From Shewanella atlantica (lineage in GTDB: Bacteria; Pseudomonadota; Gammaproteobacteria; Enterobacterales; Shewanellaceae): a DNA stretch of 64,000 bases. Made by a program: the position numbers and the translations under genes. This document shows, in pieces, positions 19,732-28,449 of the stretch. Where the stretch lies: positions 186,001 through 250,000 of the forward strand of contig NZ_RXNV01000003.1 of NCBI RefSeq assembly GCF_003966265.1. The letters are read 5' to 3'. The notes beneath the pieces were generated by a model. It made no database searches. It saw only the letters and a program-made list of their open reading frames with translations, and was not told the origin of the DNA. Position 1 is the stretch's first letter; each line of letters begins with the position of its first letter.

Positions 19732-20508
19732 CTAGACTTTAATGAAGATATAATCTTGTCTGCTGGCACTTACTATCACTTCATTATTTGAAGATATGGA
19801 CTTATGTGGGAAATGTTCATTAATATTAAGACCATATGACTTAGCTCTGGATATAAACTCCTCAGGAGTACAATAATAATGATTTTTCGGAAGAATCAGC
19901 ATTTGTTCTGTTGTAAAAAGAGCTCGTAGAGTCTGTTTACATCGCGACAGGAATTCACCAGTCCCTTGATTCAAGAGAACCCACATTAGCCATTTTAATA
20001 TTGAATCACCATAATTCTTACCTTCAGTTTCATCCCGGAAGCATAACTCTCCGATGTATACCAGTGAGTTTGGCTTTGTGATTCTGCTTATCTCTTTTAA
20101 CGCAAGATTGACATCTTCCTCATCCAGTAGAAGAAACACACCATTGCATACGACTTTATCAGCTACTTCGTCAGGCAAGTCAGTTTTTGATGCTAAACCT
20201 TGTTCAATGTTAATTAGGTCAGGTTTTGTTAAAAATCGCTCTCGAACCCGAGTAACTTCCTCTTCACTTGGAAGTATTCCTATACAAGAAGATCCTTTAT
20301 TTTCAGCTATTTCTAACAAAGTTCCATCGCCACATCCAATGTCAACTAATACATCGTCCGGCTTAAAATCCATGCGTTTAGATATTTCATTATTGACAAA
20401 GAAAGTGATATCGCTTCTGTTAGTACGGCCTGACAATTCATTGATATCACTTGAATAAGCCCGATGCTTATACTCATCAAGCTTTGTCTTGACCTTTATG
20501 ATACTCAT
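19732..20508 (-). CDS. Class I SAM-dependent methyltransferase, orphan
   Basis: This 258-residue protein has a Rossmann methyltransferase core: motif I VLVDIGCGDGTLLEIA near residues 54-69, an acidic post-I region, DKVVCNGVFLLLDE as motif II and KPNSLVYIGELCF as motif III. The substrate cannot be read from sequence. The gene has AAAGGA seven bases before the ATG. Its A+T content and codon choice (AGT, ATA, TTA, AGA) differ visibly from xseA and proS on either side. It therefore looks like an acquired single-gene insertion. A long AT-rich spacer follows upstream. Confidence 0.85.
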   Translation of the reverse strand: MSIIKVKTKLDEYKHRAYSSDINELSGRTNRSDITFFVNNEISKRMDFKPDDVLVDIGCGDGTLLEIAENKGSSCIGILPSEEEVTRVRERFLTKPDLINIEQGLASKTDLPDEVADKVVCNGVFLLLDEEDVNLALKEISRITKPNSLVYIGELCFRDETEGKNYGDSILKWLMWVLLNQGTGEFLSRCKQTLRALFTTEQMLILPKNHYYCTPEEFISRAKSYGLNINEHFPHKSISSNNEVIVSASRQDYIFIKV

Positions 20509-20864
20509 GGTTTTTCCTTTGCTGTTTTAGAATAGCTAACGCTTAGTAGCAATAGATTTTTGCGGTAAAATGAACACTTAAATAACCATTGAATTCTATC
20601 GTTGAGATAACCCACCGTTTAAAGCACGACTAGTCGCCCATTTACTCGCTTTTAATATTGGGTTTTCTCTGTATATCCTTGCATACAATAGCAAATATGA
20701 AAATAAAAACGATCTTAACGAACAGACTTGCACTCAAAGCAGTTACCCTCAATTGCAAGATGGCATTCTTTGTTAGCAATAACCTCAAGTGATTGAAACC
20801 AACTATGCCAACTGCACCAAACAAAAATGAAACGTCCCTTCATTCCAAGGGGCAATAAACTTGG
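20509..20864. other. AT-rich spacer between the methyltransferase gene and proS
   Basis: I see no supported gene here. The 60-codon minus-strand frame at 20642-20824 has no Shine-Dalgarno and no recognisable content. A short CCCTT/AAGGG hairpin occurs at about 20836-20851. The spacer shares the low G+C of the methyltransferase gene, so it may belong to the same insertion. Confidence 0.5.
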
Positions 20865-20892
20865 TAGACAGAAACACCACAGATGCTAAAAT
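20865..20892 (+). promoter_or_regulatory. proS promoter
   Basis: TAGACA (20865-20870), a 16-base spacer and TAAAAT (20887-20892) make a good sigma-70 promoter. Transcription would start near 20899. This rules out the upstream in-frame ATG at 20883 and supports the start at 20928. Confidence 0.6.
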
Positions 20893-20927
20893 GTCGCCCT
20901 ATTTATTTCAACAACTGGATATCGGTA

Positions 20928-22637
20928 ATGCGCGTTAGCAAGTACCTGCTTTCAACACAAAAAGAGACCCCTGCTGATGCAGAGGTGATCAGTCATCAAT
21001 TAATGTTACGTGCCGGCATGATCCGTCGTAACGCTTCAGGCCTTTACAGCTGGTTGCCGACGGGGCTTCGTGTTCTGCGCAAGATAGAAGCTATCGTCCG
21101 TGAAGAGATGAATAAAGCCGGTTCTGTTGAAATCCTGATGCCTATGGTTCAGCCTGCTGACCTTTGGGTTGAGACGGGTCGCTTTGAAAAATTTGGCCCC
21201 GAGCTGCTACGTTTTCAGGATCGCCATAACCGTGACTTCGTTCTTGGCCCAACTCACGAAGAAGTGATCACGGATATCGTGCGTAAAGAGGTTAACTCTT
21301 ATAAGCAGTTGCCACTGAACCTGTTCCAGATCCAGACTAAGTTCCGTGATGAAGTACGTCCACGTTTCGGTGTGATGCGTTCACGTGAATTCCTGATGAA
21401 AGATGCTTACTCTTTCCACTTAGATCAAGAGACCATGGACGAGACTTACGAGTCTATGTTCCAGGCATACAGCAACATTCTTACTCGTTTAGGTTTAGAA
21501 TTCCGCCCGGTTATTGCAGACACGGGTTCTATCGGTGGCAGCATGTCACACGAGTTCCACGTACTGGCGAACAGCGGTGAAGACCTGATCGCCTACTCTA
21601 CCGAGAGCGATTACGCGGCCAACATCGAAAAAGCCGAAGCGCCTATGCCAACTGAGACTCGTCAAGCGCCTACGCTTGAGATGAGCCTGGTTAACACACC
21701 TAATGCTAAGACCATCGCCGAGTTGGTTGAGCATCACGGTATCGCCATCGAAAAGACGGTTAAGACCCTTATCGTTAAAGGCGCAACTGAAGAGGCTCCT
21801 CTGGTTGCCCTGGTTGTTCGTGGCGATCATGAGCTTAACGAAGTCAAAGCCGAGAAGGTCCCTGCTGTACTGGCTCCATTTGAGTTTGCAGACGAAGCCG
21901 ATATCCGTAAGGTTGTTGGTGCAGGTCCAGGTTCTATCGGTCCAGTCGGCCTCGAGATCCCTGTCTATATCGACCATGGCGTTAGCGTGATGAGCGATTT
22001 CGGCGCCGGTGCAAACCAAGATGATAAGCACTACTTTGGCATCAACTGGGAGCGCGATCTTCCACAAGCTGAAGCATTCGATTTGCGTAACATCATCGAA
22101 GGCGAAGCCAGCCCTTGTGGTCAAGGCACCATTGCTCTACTTCGCGGTATCGAAGTGGGTCATATCTTCCAGCTTGGTGATAACTACTCTAAAGCGATGA
22201 ATGCTAACGTACTCGACCAAAATGGTAAGGCGAAAACCTTATTGATGGGTTGTTATGGCGTAGGCGTTAGCCGTATGGTTGCCGCTGCAATTGAGCAGAA
22301 CCACGATGACCGCGGCATCACCTGGCCCGATGCGATTGCACCATTCAAAGTCGGTATCTTACCGATGAACATGCATAAGTCTCATCGTGTTAAAGATATG
22401 GCAGAAAAGCTCTATCAAGACATGCAGGACGCAGGTTTCGAAGTATTATTCGATGACCGTAAAGAGCGTGCAGGTGTGATGTTTGCCGATATGGAGCTTG
22501 TCGGTCTGCCACACGTTGTCGTAATTGGCGATCGTAATATCGATAACGGTGTGTTCGAGTACAAGAACCGCCGCACGGGTGAGAAGCAAGAGATCCCATT
22601 CGATCAAATTATCGACTTCCTTAAGTCTGCTAAGTAA
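20928..22637 (+). CDS. proS: Prolyl-tRNA synthetase
   Basis: ProS charges tRNA-Pro. The start at 20928 gives 569 residues beginning [20 protein letters not shown], close to the 572 of E. coli. The longer frame from 20883 overlaps the promoter. It is the bacterial class II type with the editing insertion (INS) domain at about 220-400, which hydrolyses Ala-tRNA-Pro. Visible motifs are [38 protein letters not shown] split across motif 2, and CYGVGVSR as motif 3. It is monocistronic, ended by a strong terminator. Confidence 0.97.
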   Translation: MRVSKYLLSTQKETPADAEVISHQLMLRAGMIRRNASGLYSWLPTGLRVLRKIEAIVREEMNKAGSVEILMPMVQPADLWVETGRFEKFGPELLRFQDRHNRDFVLGPTHEEVITDIVRKEVNSYKQLPLNLFQIQTKFRDEVRPRFGVMRSREFLMKDAYSFHLDQETMDETYESMFQAYSNILTRLGLEFRPVIADTGSIGGSMSHEFHVLANSGEDLIAYSTESDYAANIEKAEAPMPTETRQAPTLEMSLVNTPNAKTIAELVEHHGIAIEKTVKTLIVKGATEEAPLVALVVRGDHELNEVKAEKVPAVLAPFEFADEADIRKVVGAGPGSIGPVGLEIPVYIDHGVSVMSDFGAGANQDDKHYFGINWERDLPQAEAFDLRNIIEGEASPCGQGTIALLRGIEVGHIFQLGDNYSKAMNANVLDQNGKAKTLLMGCYGVGVSRMVAAAIEQNHDDRGITWPDAIAPFKVGILPMNMHKSHRVKDMAEKLYQDMQDAGFEVLFDDRKERAGVMFADMELVGLPHVVVIGDRNIDNGVFEYKNRRTGEKQEIPFDQIIDFLKSAK

Positions 22638-22674
22638 GAGCTTTACTTAAACAAGACTGAAGAGAAGAGTCATT

Positions 22675-22707
22675 AAAACGCCCTCAGGTTTCTGAGGGCG
22701 TTTTTTT
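22675..22707 (+). terminator. Bidirectional terminator between proS and the ligase operon
   Basis: The stem ACGCCCTCAG/CTGAGGGCGT (arms within 22675-22687 and 22692-22704) has a four-base loop and is followed by seven T. The A-run on the left also lets it stop transcription of the convergent minus-strand operon. Confidence 0.93.
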
Positions 22708-22747
22708 ATGACTGGATTTAGCTCAAATAACCACAGGTCGCCAAGAG

Positions 22748-23992
22748 CTATCTCAGATCTTCAATCACGATTCCATCATCCCTTAGGCTACCGGCGCTCA
22801 CAAGCTCAACATAACCCGTGAGTTTAGTGATGTCCTTCATAGTCTGCGCGATCCGGGTCATATCGACACCATTACTCTCGATATCATTGCGCTCGGCGTC
22901 ACTCACCTCACAGTGGAGCGTCATCTGATCCCTGTTATCGATATTTGTCACCACTAATCTCACCTTAGCGACTTCGCTATGAGATAGCCTGATGCGCTCG
23001 ACCTGCTCTGGATGGATGAACATCCCTTTGACCTTAGTGGTCTGGTCTGCGCGCCCTTGCCAGCCTCTGATACGCATATTGGTTGTGCCACACGGGCTGA
23101 GTCCGGGCATGATTGATGACAGGTCGCCGGTGGCGAAGCGAATAAGTGGGTAGTCGGGGTTAAAGCTGGTCACCACCACTTCGCCAATCTCACCATCGGC
23201 AACCACCTCCTGACTACCCGGCCTGACTATCTCCACCAGAATATCTTCGGCTATGACAAGACCACTCCCGGGGCAGGCCTCATAGGCGATTAAACCGATA
23301 TCGGCGGTGGCATAGGCTTGGCTAACCGATATTCCCGCCGCTTTGAATGCGGCTTGCAGCGGTGGTGTCAATGCTTCCCCCGATACCAGCGCCTTGTTAA
23401 TCGAGGAGATATCCCTCCCCTGCTCCTTCGCCTTCTGCAGTAAAATATTCAGAAATGACGGCGTGCCACAGTAACCTTGGGGTCTGAGGTGCTCGATAAT
23501 ATCCAGTTGTTGTTCCGTTTGCCCTGGACCTGCGGGGATCACGCTGCAGCCACAGGCCTTGGCACCCGAGTCCATAATAAAACCGCCGGGGCTGAGATGA
23601 TAAGAGAGGCAGTTTTGCACCCGCTCCCCCGCGCGAAATCCCGCCGCATAGAAGGCGGCGCCCATACGCCACCAATCTTTGCTGTCATGCTCGGGCTCAA
23701 AAATGGGGCCGGGTGATTGAAAAATACGGTCAGGGGTCGAACTTGACGCATTAAGCCCGGCAAACGGCATGTTCTTGGCCTGCAGGCCTATCAGATCCGA
23801 TTTTCTGGTGACAGGCACCGAGGCTAATACCTGTCGACTCGAAATAGCGGTCACATCGATATCATTAAGGATATGTCGATAGTGGTCACACTCCTGTTTG
23901 GCATAAGCCAGAAACGTCGGTAAACGAGCGAGCAGATCGCCCTCTCGCTGTGTTGGGCTCTGCAACTCATTAGGATCATATACGCTATTCAT
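22748..23992 (-). CDS. PaaK-like adenylate-forming enzyme (phenylacetate-CoA ligase family)
   Basis: This 414-residue protein resembles PaaK-type acyl/aryl-CoA ligases. YATADIGLIAYEA aligns with the adenine-binding A5 region, GEVVVTSFNPDYPLIRFATGD with A6-A7, and GRADQTTKVKGMFIHPEQVE with the A8 hinge. The usual phosphate loop SSGTTGKPT is replaced near residues 82-100 by ASSSTPDRIFQSPG and GPIFEPEHD, so ATP handling may differ. It is the last gene of the minus-strand importer operon, 51 bases after the ATPase gene. The substrate is unknown; an aryl or branched acid is a guess from family and context. Confidence 0.82.
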   Translation of the reverse strand: MNSVYDPNELQSPTQREGDLLARLPTFLAYAKQECDHYRHILNDIDVTAISSRQVLASVPVTRKSDLIGLQAKNMPFAGLNASSSTPDRIFQSPGPIFEPEHDSKDWWRMGAAFYAAGFRAGERVQNCLSYHLSPGGFIMDSGAKACGCSVIPAGPGQTEQQLDIIEHLRPQGYCGTPSFLNILLQKAKEQGRDISSINKALVSGEALTPPLQAAFKAAGISVSQAYATADIGLIAYEACPGSGLVIAEDILVEIVRPGSQEVVADGEIGEVVVTSFNPDYPLIRFATGDLSSIMPGLSPCGTTNMRIRGWQGRADQTTKVKGMFIHPEQVERIRLSHSEVAKVRLVVTNIDNRDQMTLHCEVSDAERNDIESNGVDMTRIAQTMKDITKLTGYVELVSAGSLRDDGIVIEDLR

Positions 23993-24043
23993 ATCACCAT
24001 CCTCTTACTATTCTTTTTTATACTGCCAAGGTTAAAACCAAGG

Positions 24044-24862
24044 CTACAACCAGCGCTTACGACGCTTATAAGATTTTAAATTCTTGAAACTTTTTCTCTT
24101 ATCGTTACCACCACCTAAGTAAAACTCTTTCACATCTTCGTTACTCAGCAGTTGCTCGCTGGTACCGTCCAATACGATTTTCCCTGACTCCATGATATAT
24201 CCGTAATCGGCGGCCTTAAGGGCATAGTTGGCATTTTGCTCCACCAGCAGCATGGTGATCCCCTGCTCTTTATTGATCTTATCTATGATGCCGAAGACCT
24301 CTTTTACCAACAACGGCGATAACCCCATAGAAGGCTCATCGAGACAGATCATCTTAGGGCGTGCCATCAGCGCGCGGCCAATGGCCAGCATCTGCTGCTC
24401 TCCGCCAGAGAGGTATCCAGCCAGTCCAGTCCGCTCTTTTAGGCGCGGAAAATAACTGAAGACCATCTCGATATCCTGATTGATCTGATTATCACTGCGG
24501 GTATAGGCACCTAACTTAAGGTTTTCTATCACTGTCATATCTTCAACGATACGACGCCCCTCCATGACCTGAAATACACCGGAACGAACGATCTCATCGG
24601 CATTTTTTCTGTCTATCTGCTGTCCCATAAAACTAATATCACCGCGGGTAACATCGCCGTTTTCTGTTTTCAACAACCCGGAGATCGCCTTGAGCGTGGT
24701 AGACTTTCCGGCGCCATTAGGTCCTAACAAGGTGACAATCTTTCCCTTTGGAACCTCAATACTCACGCCTCTTAGCACCTGGATAACATCATCGTAGACG
24801 ACTTCGATATTGTTAATGGATAACACGGGCGCTGCCTGTTGGATCTGAGCTGCTTGTGTCAT
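24044..24862 (-). CDS. ABC importer ATPase, LivF type
   Basis: This is an ATP-binding subunit of a branched-chain amino acid-type importer. Walker A is GPNGAGKST (residues 47-55), the signature LSGGEQQM, Walker B MICLDEPSMGLSP and the switch His-equivalent region LLVEQNA, all LivF-like. The 272-residue length exceeds LivF (about 235) because of an N-terminal TQAAQIQQAAP segment and a strongly basic tail (KRKSFKNLKSYKRRKRWL). It pairs with the LivG-type ATPase encoded at the start of the operon. Confidence 0.9.
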   Translation of the reverse strand: MTQAAQIQQAAPVLSINNIEVVYDDVIQVLRGVSIEVPKGKIVTLLGPNGAGKSTTLKAISGLLKTENGDVTRGDISFMGQQIDRKNADEIVRSGVFQVMEGRRIVEDMTVIENLKLGAYTRSDNQINQDIEMVFSYFPRLKERTGLAGYLSGGEQQMLAIGRALMARPKMICLDEPSMGLSPLLVKEVFGIIDKINKEQGITMLLVEQNANYALKAADYGYIMESGKIVLDGTSEQLLSNEDVKEFYLGGGNDKRKSFKNLKSYKRRKRWL

Positions 24863-24909
24863 AGATACCCCCTACAAAAATGAGGGGCGCAACTTGCGCC
24901 CCAAAAAGA

Positions 24910-26157
24910 TTAATAACCTAACCAGTCAACACGACGTTCAAGCGTCACCTGATCGGCCTTCTCGACACGAATATCACCACCGTTGAAATTACCCTTATAG
25001 ATATTCACCTGGTTGATGCCACGGTGATCTTCCGGGGTCCAGGTTGCGGCGAGGCACACACCTTCGAGGCCTTTTGGTACCCAATTTTTCTGGGCATACA
25101 TGCCTTTCTTAACATTTTCTCCGGTCACGCCACCATTGGCCTTGGCCCACTCCATCGACTCTTTCATGAAGAAGGTTGAGCAGATCCCGCGAATGTAATG
25201 GTGCAAACGCTCTTCACTGCCTGAGCTATCAGACATCTTCGAGATCTCGCGAACCAGCTTCATGCCCGGCACTTGATCGGTCCAAAATGGCGTCATGGTC
25301 GGGAAGACATAATCCTTAATCCCCTCGCCCGCCGCTTTAAACACCAGTTTGTCACCGCCCCAGATATTGGACATAAACTGGATCTCTGTGCCGACCGTAT
25401 TACAGGATTTAATCAGTGATTGCACCGAGCCACCTAAGTTACCTATGTAGCCATAGTTGGTTCCCGAGCTCTTCAGACTCAAACACTGAGCCTTAAAATC
25501 TCCCGGTTTCATCGAAATAACCACTGCAGGTTGTACATCAAACCCAAGTTCGGTCGCATACTCGGCGCAAGCCGCCTTAGGCGCATTCGGGAAGGGATGG
25601 TTAGCACCGATATGGGTAAATTTAGGTTTTCCCTTGGTGCCTTTAGCCTGCCAGTCTTTGGCTGCCCACTGAACCAGACCACGACAGGAGTCGGAATAGG
25701 ACGCCCCATAGAAGAAGTTATAGGGTGCTGGTTTCTTGGTGTTGGGATTAAGCCCCTTAGGATCGGTCAGGTGGCCTGAATACGAGGCGGAGAAGATAGG
25801 GGTCTGATCTTTAGCGGCGAAAGAGATAAGCGCCTCGGTATCGGCGGTTCCCCATCCCTGCATGGCGACCATATTCTTACGTGACTGCCACTTCTTATAA
25901 GAGGCGATGGCCTGAGGCACCTTGTAGGCATAATCTATAGTCTCATATTCGAGCTTAGTCCCGCTTATGCCGCCATGGGAGTTGATGTAGGCGAGTGAGT
26001 CTCTCACACCATCGGCATAGGGTTTACCCACAAATGCCGTAGGACCGGACATATCGGCAAGATGACCGACGAAGATAGTCTCTTCGGCATTGGCCTGACT
26101 ACTGATGCCAAACACACCGCTTGCGATAGATGAGGCGAGAATCAATTTTTTATACAT
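24910..26157 (-). CDS. Periplasmic substrate-binding protein, LivK-like family
   Basis: The chosen ATG follows GAAGGA at seven bases and gives a signal peptide MYKKLILASSIASGVFGISS ending ANA before EET; a longer TTG start has no ribosome site. The mature protein is a type I periplasmic binding protein (FVGHLADMSGPTAFVGKPYADG, FYGASYSDSCRGLVQW). Relatives bind amino acids, urea, aromatic acids or other carboxylates. It lies next to the LivF-type ATPase gene. The gap of 251 bases to the upstream permease gene is unusually long for this operon. Confidence 0.9.
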   Translation of the reverse strand: MYKKLILASSIASGVFGISSQANAEETIFVGHLADMSGPTAFVGKPYADGVRDSLAYINSHGGISGTKLEYETIDYAYKVPQAIASYKKWQSRKNMVAMQGWGTADTEALISFAAKDQTPIFSASYSGHLTDPKGLNPNTKKPAPYNFFYGASYSDSCRGLVQWAAKDWQAKGTKGKPKFTHIGANHPFPNAPKAACAEYATELGFDVQPAVVISMKPGDFKAQCLSLKSSGTNYGYIGNLGGSVQSLIKSCNTVGTEIQFMSNIWGGDKLVFKAAGEGIKDYVFPTMTPFWTDQVPGMKLVREISKMSDSSGSEERLHHYIRGICSTFFMKESMEWAKANGGVTGENVKKGMYAQKNWVPKGLEGVCLAATWTPEDHRGINQVNIYKGNFNGGDIRVEKADQVTLERRVDWLGY

Positions 26158-26383
26158 GTCATATTCCTTCAATATAGTGGCTGTTAGCCGGTATTTTTTA
26201 GTTAGACGTTTGTCGTGACGAGTTAATCGTTAGCAAATGGCTTCGACTGCATAACAAAGTCCTTCTGCGGCTTGCTTTTACACTGCTTGAAACGAACTGC
26301 TGCAGCCTCTTGGGGAGCCCTCTCACTCACTCCCCTCGAGCCTGATCCTGCTTAATTTTCATTGCTGATAAGAAAATGGTTAG

Positions 26384-26418
26384 CTCTTAATAAGAGAATG
26401 GATAACTCTTAATAAGAG
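26384..26418. repeat. 22-bp tandem duplication with palindromes at the LivM-type stop codon
   Basis: The palindrome CTCTTAATAAGAG occurs at 26384-26396 and 26406-26418, 22 bases apart. A degenerate third copy (ATAAGAAAATGG) lies at 26368-26379. The second copy contains the stop codon of the permease gene. It looks like duplication of the gene's 3' end. Confidence 0.8.
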
Positions 26419-27482
26419 AAAGGGTAAAATTTCCAATAGTTCTTAATCTGCGCCCAGCGGTGGGCTAGCCCCTCAGGCTCGAAGATAAGAAACAGGATAA
26501 TAACCAGGCCAATCGCCATCTCTTTGATATAGGCTAAACCGTCGGTCACCATAGGGATGTTGCCCCAATCTGTATATTTCATCAGGCCGACCCCCGTCTC
26601 TAACATCTCCGGTAAGAGCACCATGAAGATGACTCCCATCAAGGTTCCCTTAATCGAGCCCAGGCCACCGATAATGATCATGGCCAGAAACTGTATCGAC
26701 ATAAAAATGGTAAATCCTTCTGCCGATACATAACCGAGATAGTGCGCGTATAACGCCCCGCCGATCCCCGCATAGAAAGAGGATATGCCGAATGACAGCA
26801 AACGATACTTGTTTAACTTAACCCCCATGATCTCGGCCGAAAGATAATGGTCGCGTACCGCCACAAAGGCACGACCATCGCGGCTACGCATCAGGTTACA
26901 ACCCCAGATGTACATAAAGACCAGGGCAAACAGGGCGATATAGTAGAAGCTTTGATCTGTATCGAACTCGAAACCCAACAGGTTCACCGGCGCCGCCATC
27001 GAACCCGATGACCCTCCGGAGAACCACTCGGCACGGGCAAAAAAGTCTTCAATGATAAACTGAGCCGCCAGTGTCGCGATCGCCAGGTAAAGGCCCTTAA
27101 TGCGCGCAGCTGGCATACCAAACATCATGCCGACCGCCATAGTCAGAAAACCTGCTAACGGGATACACAGGGCTACCGGTATGTTAAAGCTGGTGTTGAG
27201 CCAGGCCGATGCAAAGGCGCCGAAGCCGAAGAAGGCACCATGACCTAAAGATATCTGTCCGGTGAAACCCACTAAGATATTCAGTCCCAGCGCCGCTATT
27301 CCCAAATATGAGATCTGGATAAACAGGGTTAAAAAATAGCCATCTAACACCAGCGGTGCAAAACAAGCGGCTGCGATGGCTAATGTGGCCACCAAACGTA
27401 TGGTCTTAGTTTCGAAAATCGTGTTGTCTTTCTTGTAACTGGTCCTGAAATCTCCGCATGGACGCATTGCCAAACTAGACAT
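26409..27482 (-). CDS. ABC importer permease, LivM type
   Basis: This 357-residue polytopic protein has the LivM signature GLNILVGFTGQISLGHGAFFGFGAF near residues 65-90 and the EAA-like coupling region MVLLPEMLE. A cytoplasmic N-terminal stretch of about 30 residues precedes the first helix, longer than in E. coli LivM. It forms the inner-membrane channel with the LivH-type partner encoded upstream (gap 73 bases). The protein ends at KFYPFSY inside a tandem duplication. Confidence 0.92.
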   Translation of the reverse strand: MSSLAMRPCGDFRTSYKKDNTIFETKTIRLVATLAIAAACFAPLVLDGYFLTLFIQISYLGIAALGLNILVGFTGQISLGHGAFFGFGAFASAWLNTSFNIPVALCIPLAGFLTMAVGMMFGMPAARIKGLYLAIATLAAQFIIEDFFARAEWFSGGSSGSMAAPVNLLGFEFDTDQSFYYIALFALVFMYIWGCNLMRSRDGRAFVAVRDHYLSAEIMGVKLNKYRLLSFGISSFYAGIGGALYAHYLGYVSAEGFTIFMSIQFLAMIIIGGLGSIKGTLMGVIFMVLLPEMLETGVGLMKYTDWGNIPMVTDGLAYIKEMAIGLVIILFLIFEPEGLAHRWAQIKNYWKFYPFSY

Positions 27483-27555
27483 AAAAAACTCCTTGAACTG
27501 TATTTACAACCTGCTTTAAAAGCATGAATTTACCTGAGAATGTTTTCACATGAGC

Positions 27556-28449
27556 CTAGATGCGCTCGATATCCCGGGTACCAAACAGGCCATAGGGTTT
27601 AAACCAGAGGATGACTAACAGCACGTAAAACGGCGCTATGTCATACATATTGCCAATGTGTAAATACTGACTGTCAAAAAACTCGGCAACATTCTCTAAC
27701 ACGCCGATGATCACACCGCCAACGATGGCGCCGACGATGGAGTCTAAACCGCCTAATATCACTGCAGGGAACACCTTAATACCGATAGAAGATAATGAGT
27801 CTGAAACCCCGTTAACCATGCCAATCACCACGCCGGCCGTTGCCGAAACCGTGGCAGCAATACCCCAGCTCATGGCGAAGACCTGTTTAACTGAGATCCC
27901 CAGACTCTGAGCCACCTGCTGATCGAACGCCGTCGCCCGCATCGCCAGGCCATGCTTGGAATATTTAAAGAAGAAGAAAAAGCCAACCATGATGCACAGG
28001 GCTATGATGGTACTCATCAGATAGGCCAGCTCGATATTGAGGCCAAAAACTGAGACTGACTGAGTATCAAAAACTTTAGGGTAGCTCTGAGGCGAGACGC
28101 CAAATATCCATTTCGTTAGCGACTGAAAGAATATCGACAAGCCAATCGTCACCATGATGACCGAGATAATCGGCTCACCTATCATGGGGCGCAGGACTAT
28201 CATCTGCAGCAGCACACCAAACACGGCCATAAAGCAGAGGGTCAACAGGAAGCCGACCACAAACGGCAACTCCATATAAATTAGGAATGCCCAACACACC
28301 CAGGCGCCCACCAGCAGGAACTCTCCCTGAGCGAAGTTAACGATCTGAGTCGATTTATAGACCAGAACAAAACACATGCCCACAACACCATACAAGAGGC
28401 CCACAATCAGGCCATTGATGATGAGTTGCAGTAGTAATTCAAAATTCAT
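27556..28449 (-). CDS. ABC importer permease, LivH type
   Basis: This 297-residue membrane protein begins NGLIVGLLYGVVGMCFVLVYKSTQIVNFAQGEF, the LivH/LivM family N-terminus. AFPAVILGG-like (here FPAVILGGLDSIVGAIVGG) marks the EAA loop region. It pairs with the LivM-type permease. Its ATG overlaps the stop of the acyl-CoA ligase gene by four bases (ATGA), so the ligase and the permease are translationally coupled. Confidence 0.92.
   Translation of the reverse strand: MNFELLLQLIINGLIVGLLYGVVGMCFVLVYKSTQIVNFAQGEFLLVGAWVCWAFLIYMELPFVVGFLLTLCFMAVFGVLLQMIVLRPMIGEPIISVIMVTIGLSIFFQSLTKWIFGVSPQSYPKVFDTQSVSVFGLNIELAYLMSTIIALCIMVGFFFFFKYSKHGLAMRATAFDQQVAQSLGISVKQVFAMSWGIAATVSATAGVVIGMVNGVSDSLSSIGIKVFPAVILGGLDSIVGAIVGGVIIGVLENVAEFFDSQYLHIGNMYDIAPFYVLLVILWFKPYGLFGTRDIERI

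Noticed and set aside
20642..20824. 60-codon minus-strand frame upstream of proS
   Set aside because: No ribosome binding site and no family likeness; best explained by AT-rich spacer.
21546..22124. 192-codon minus-strand frame inside proS
   Set aside because: It lies wholly opposite a conserved gene, has no recognisable domain, and arises from the codon bias of proS.
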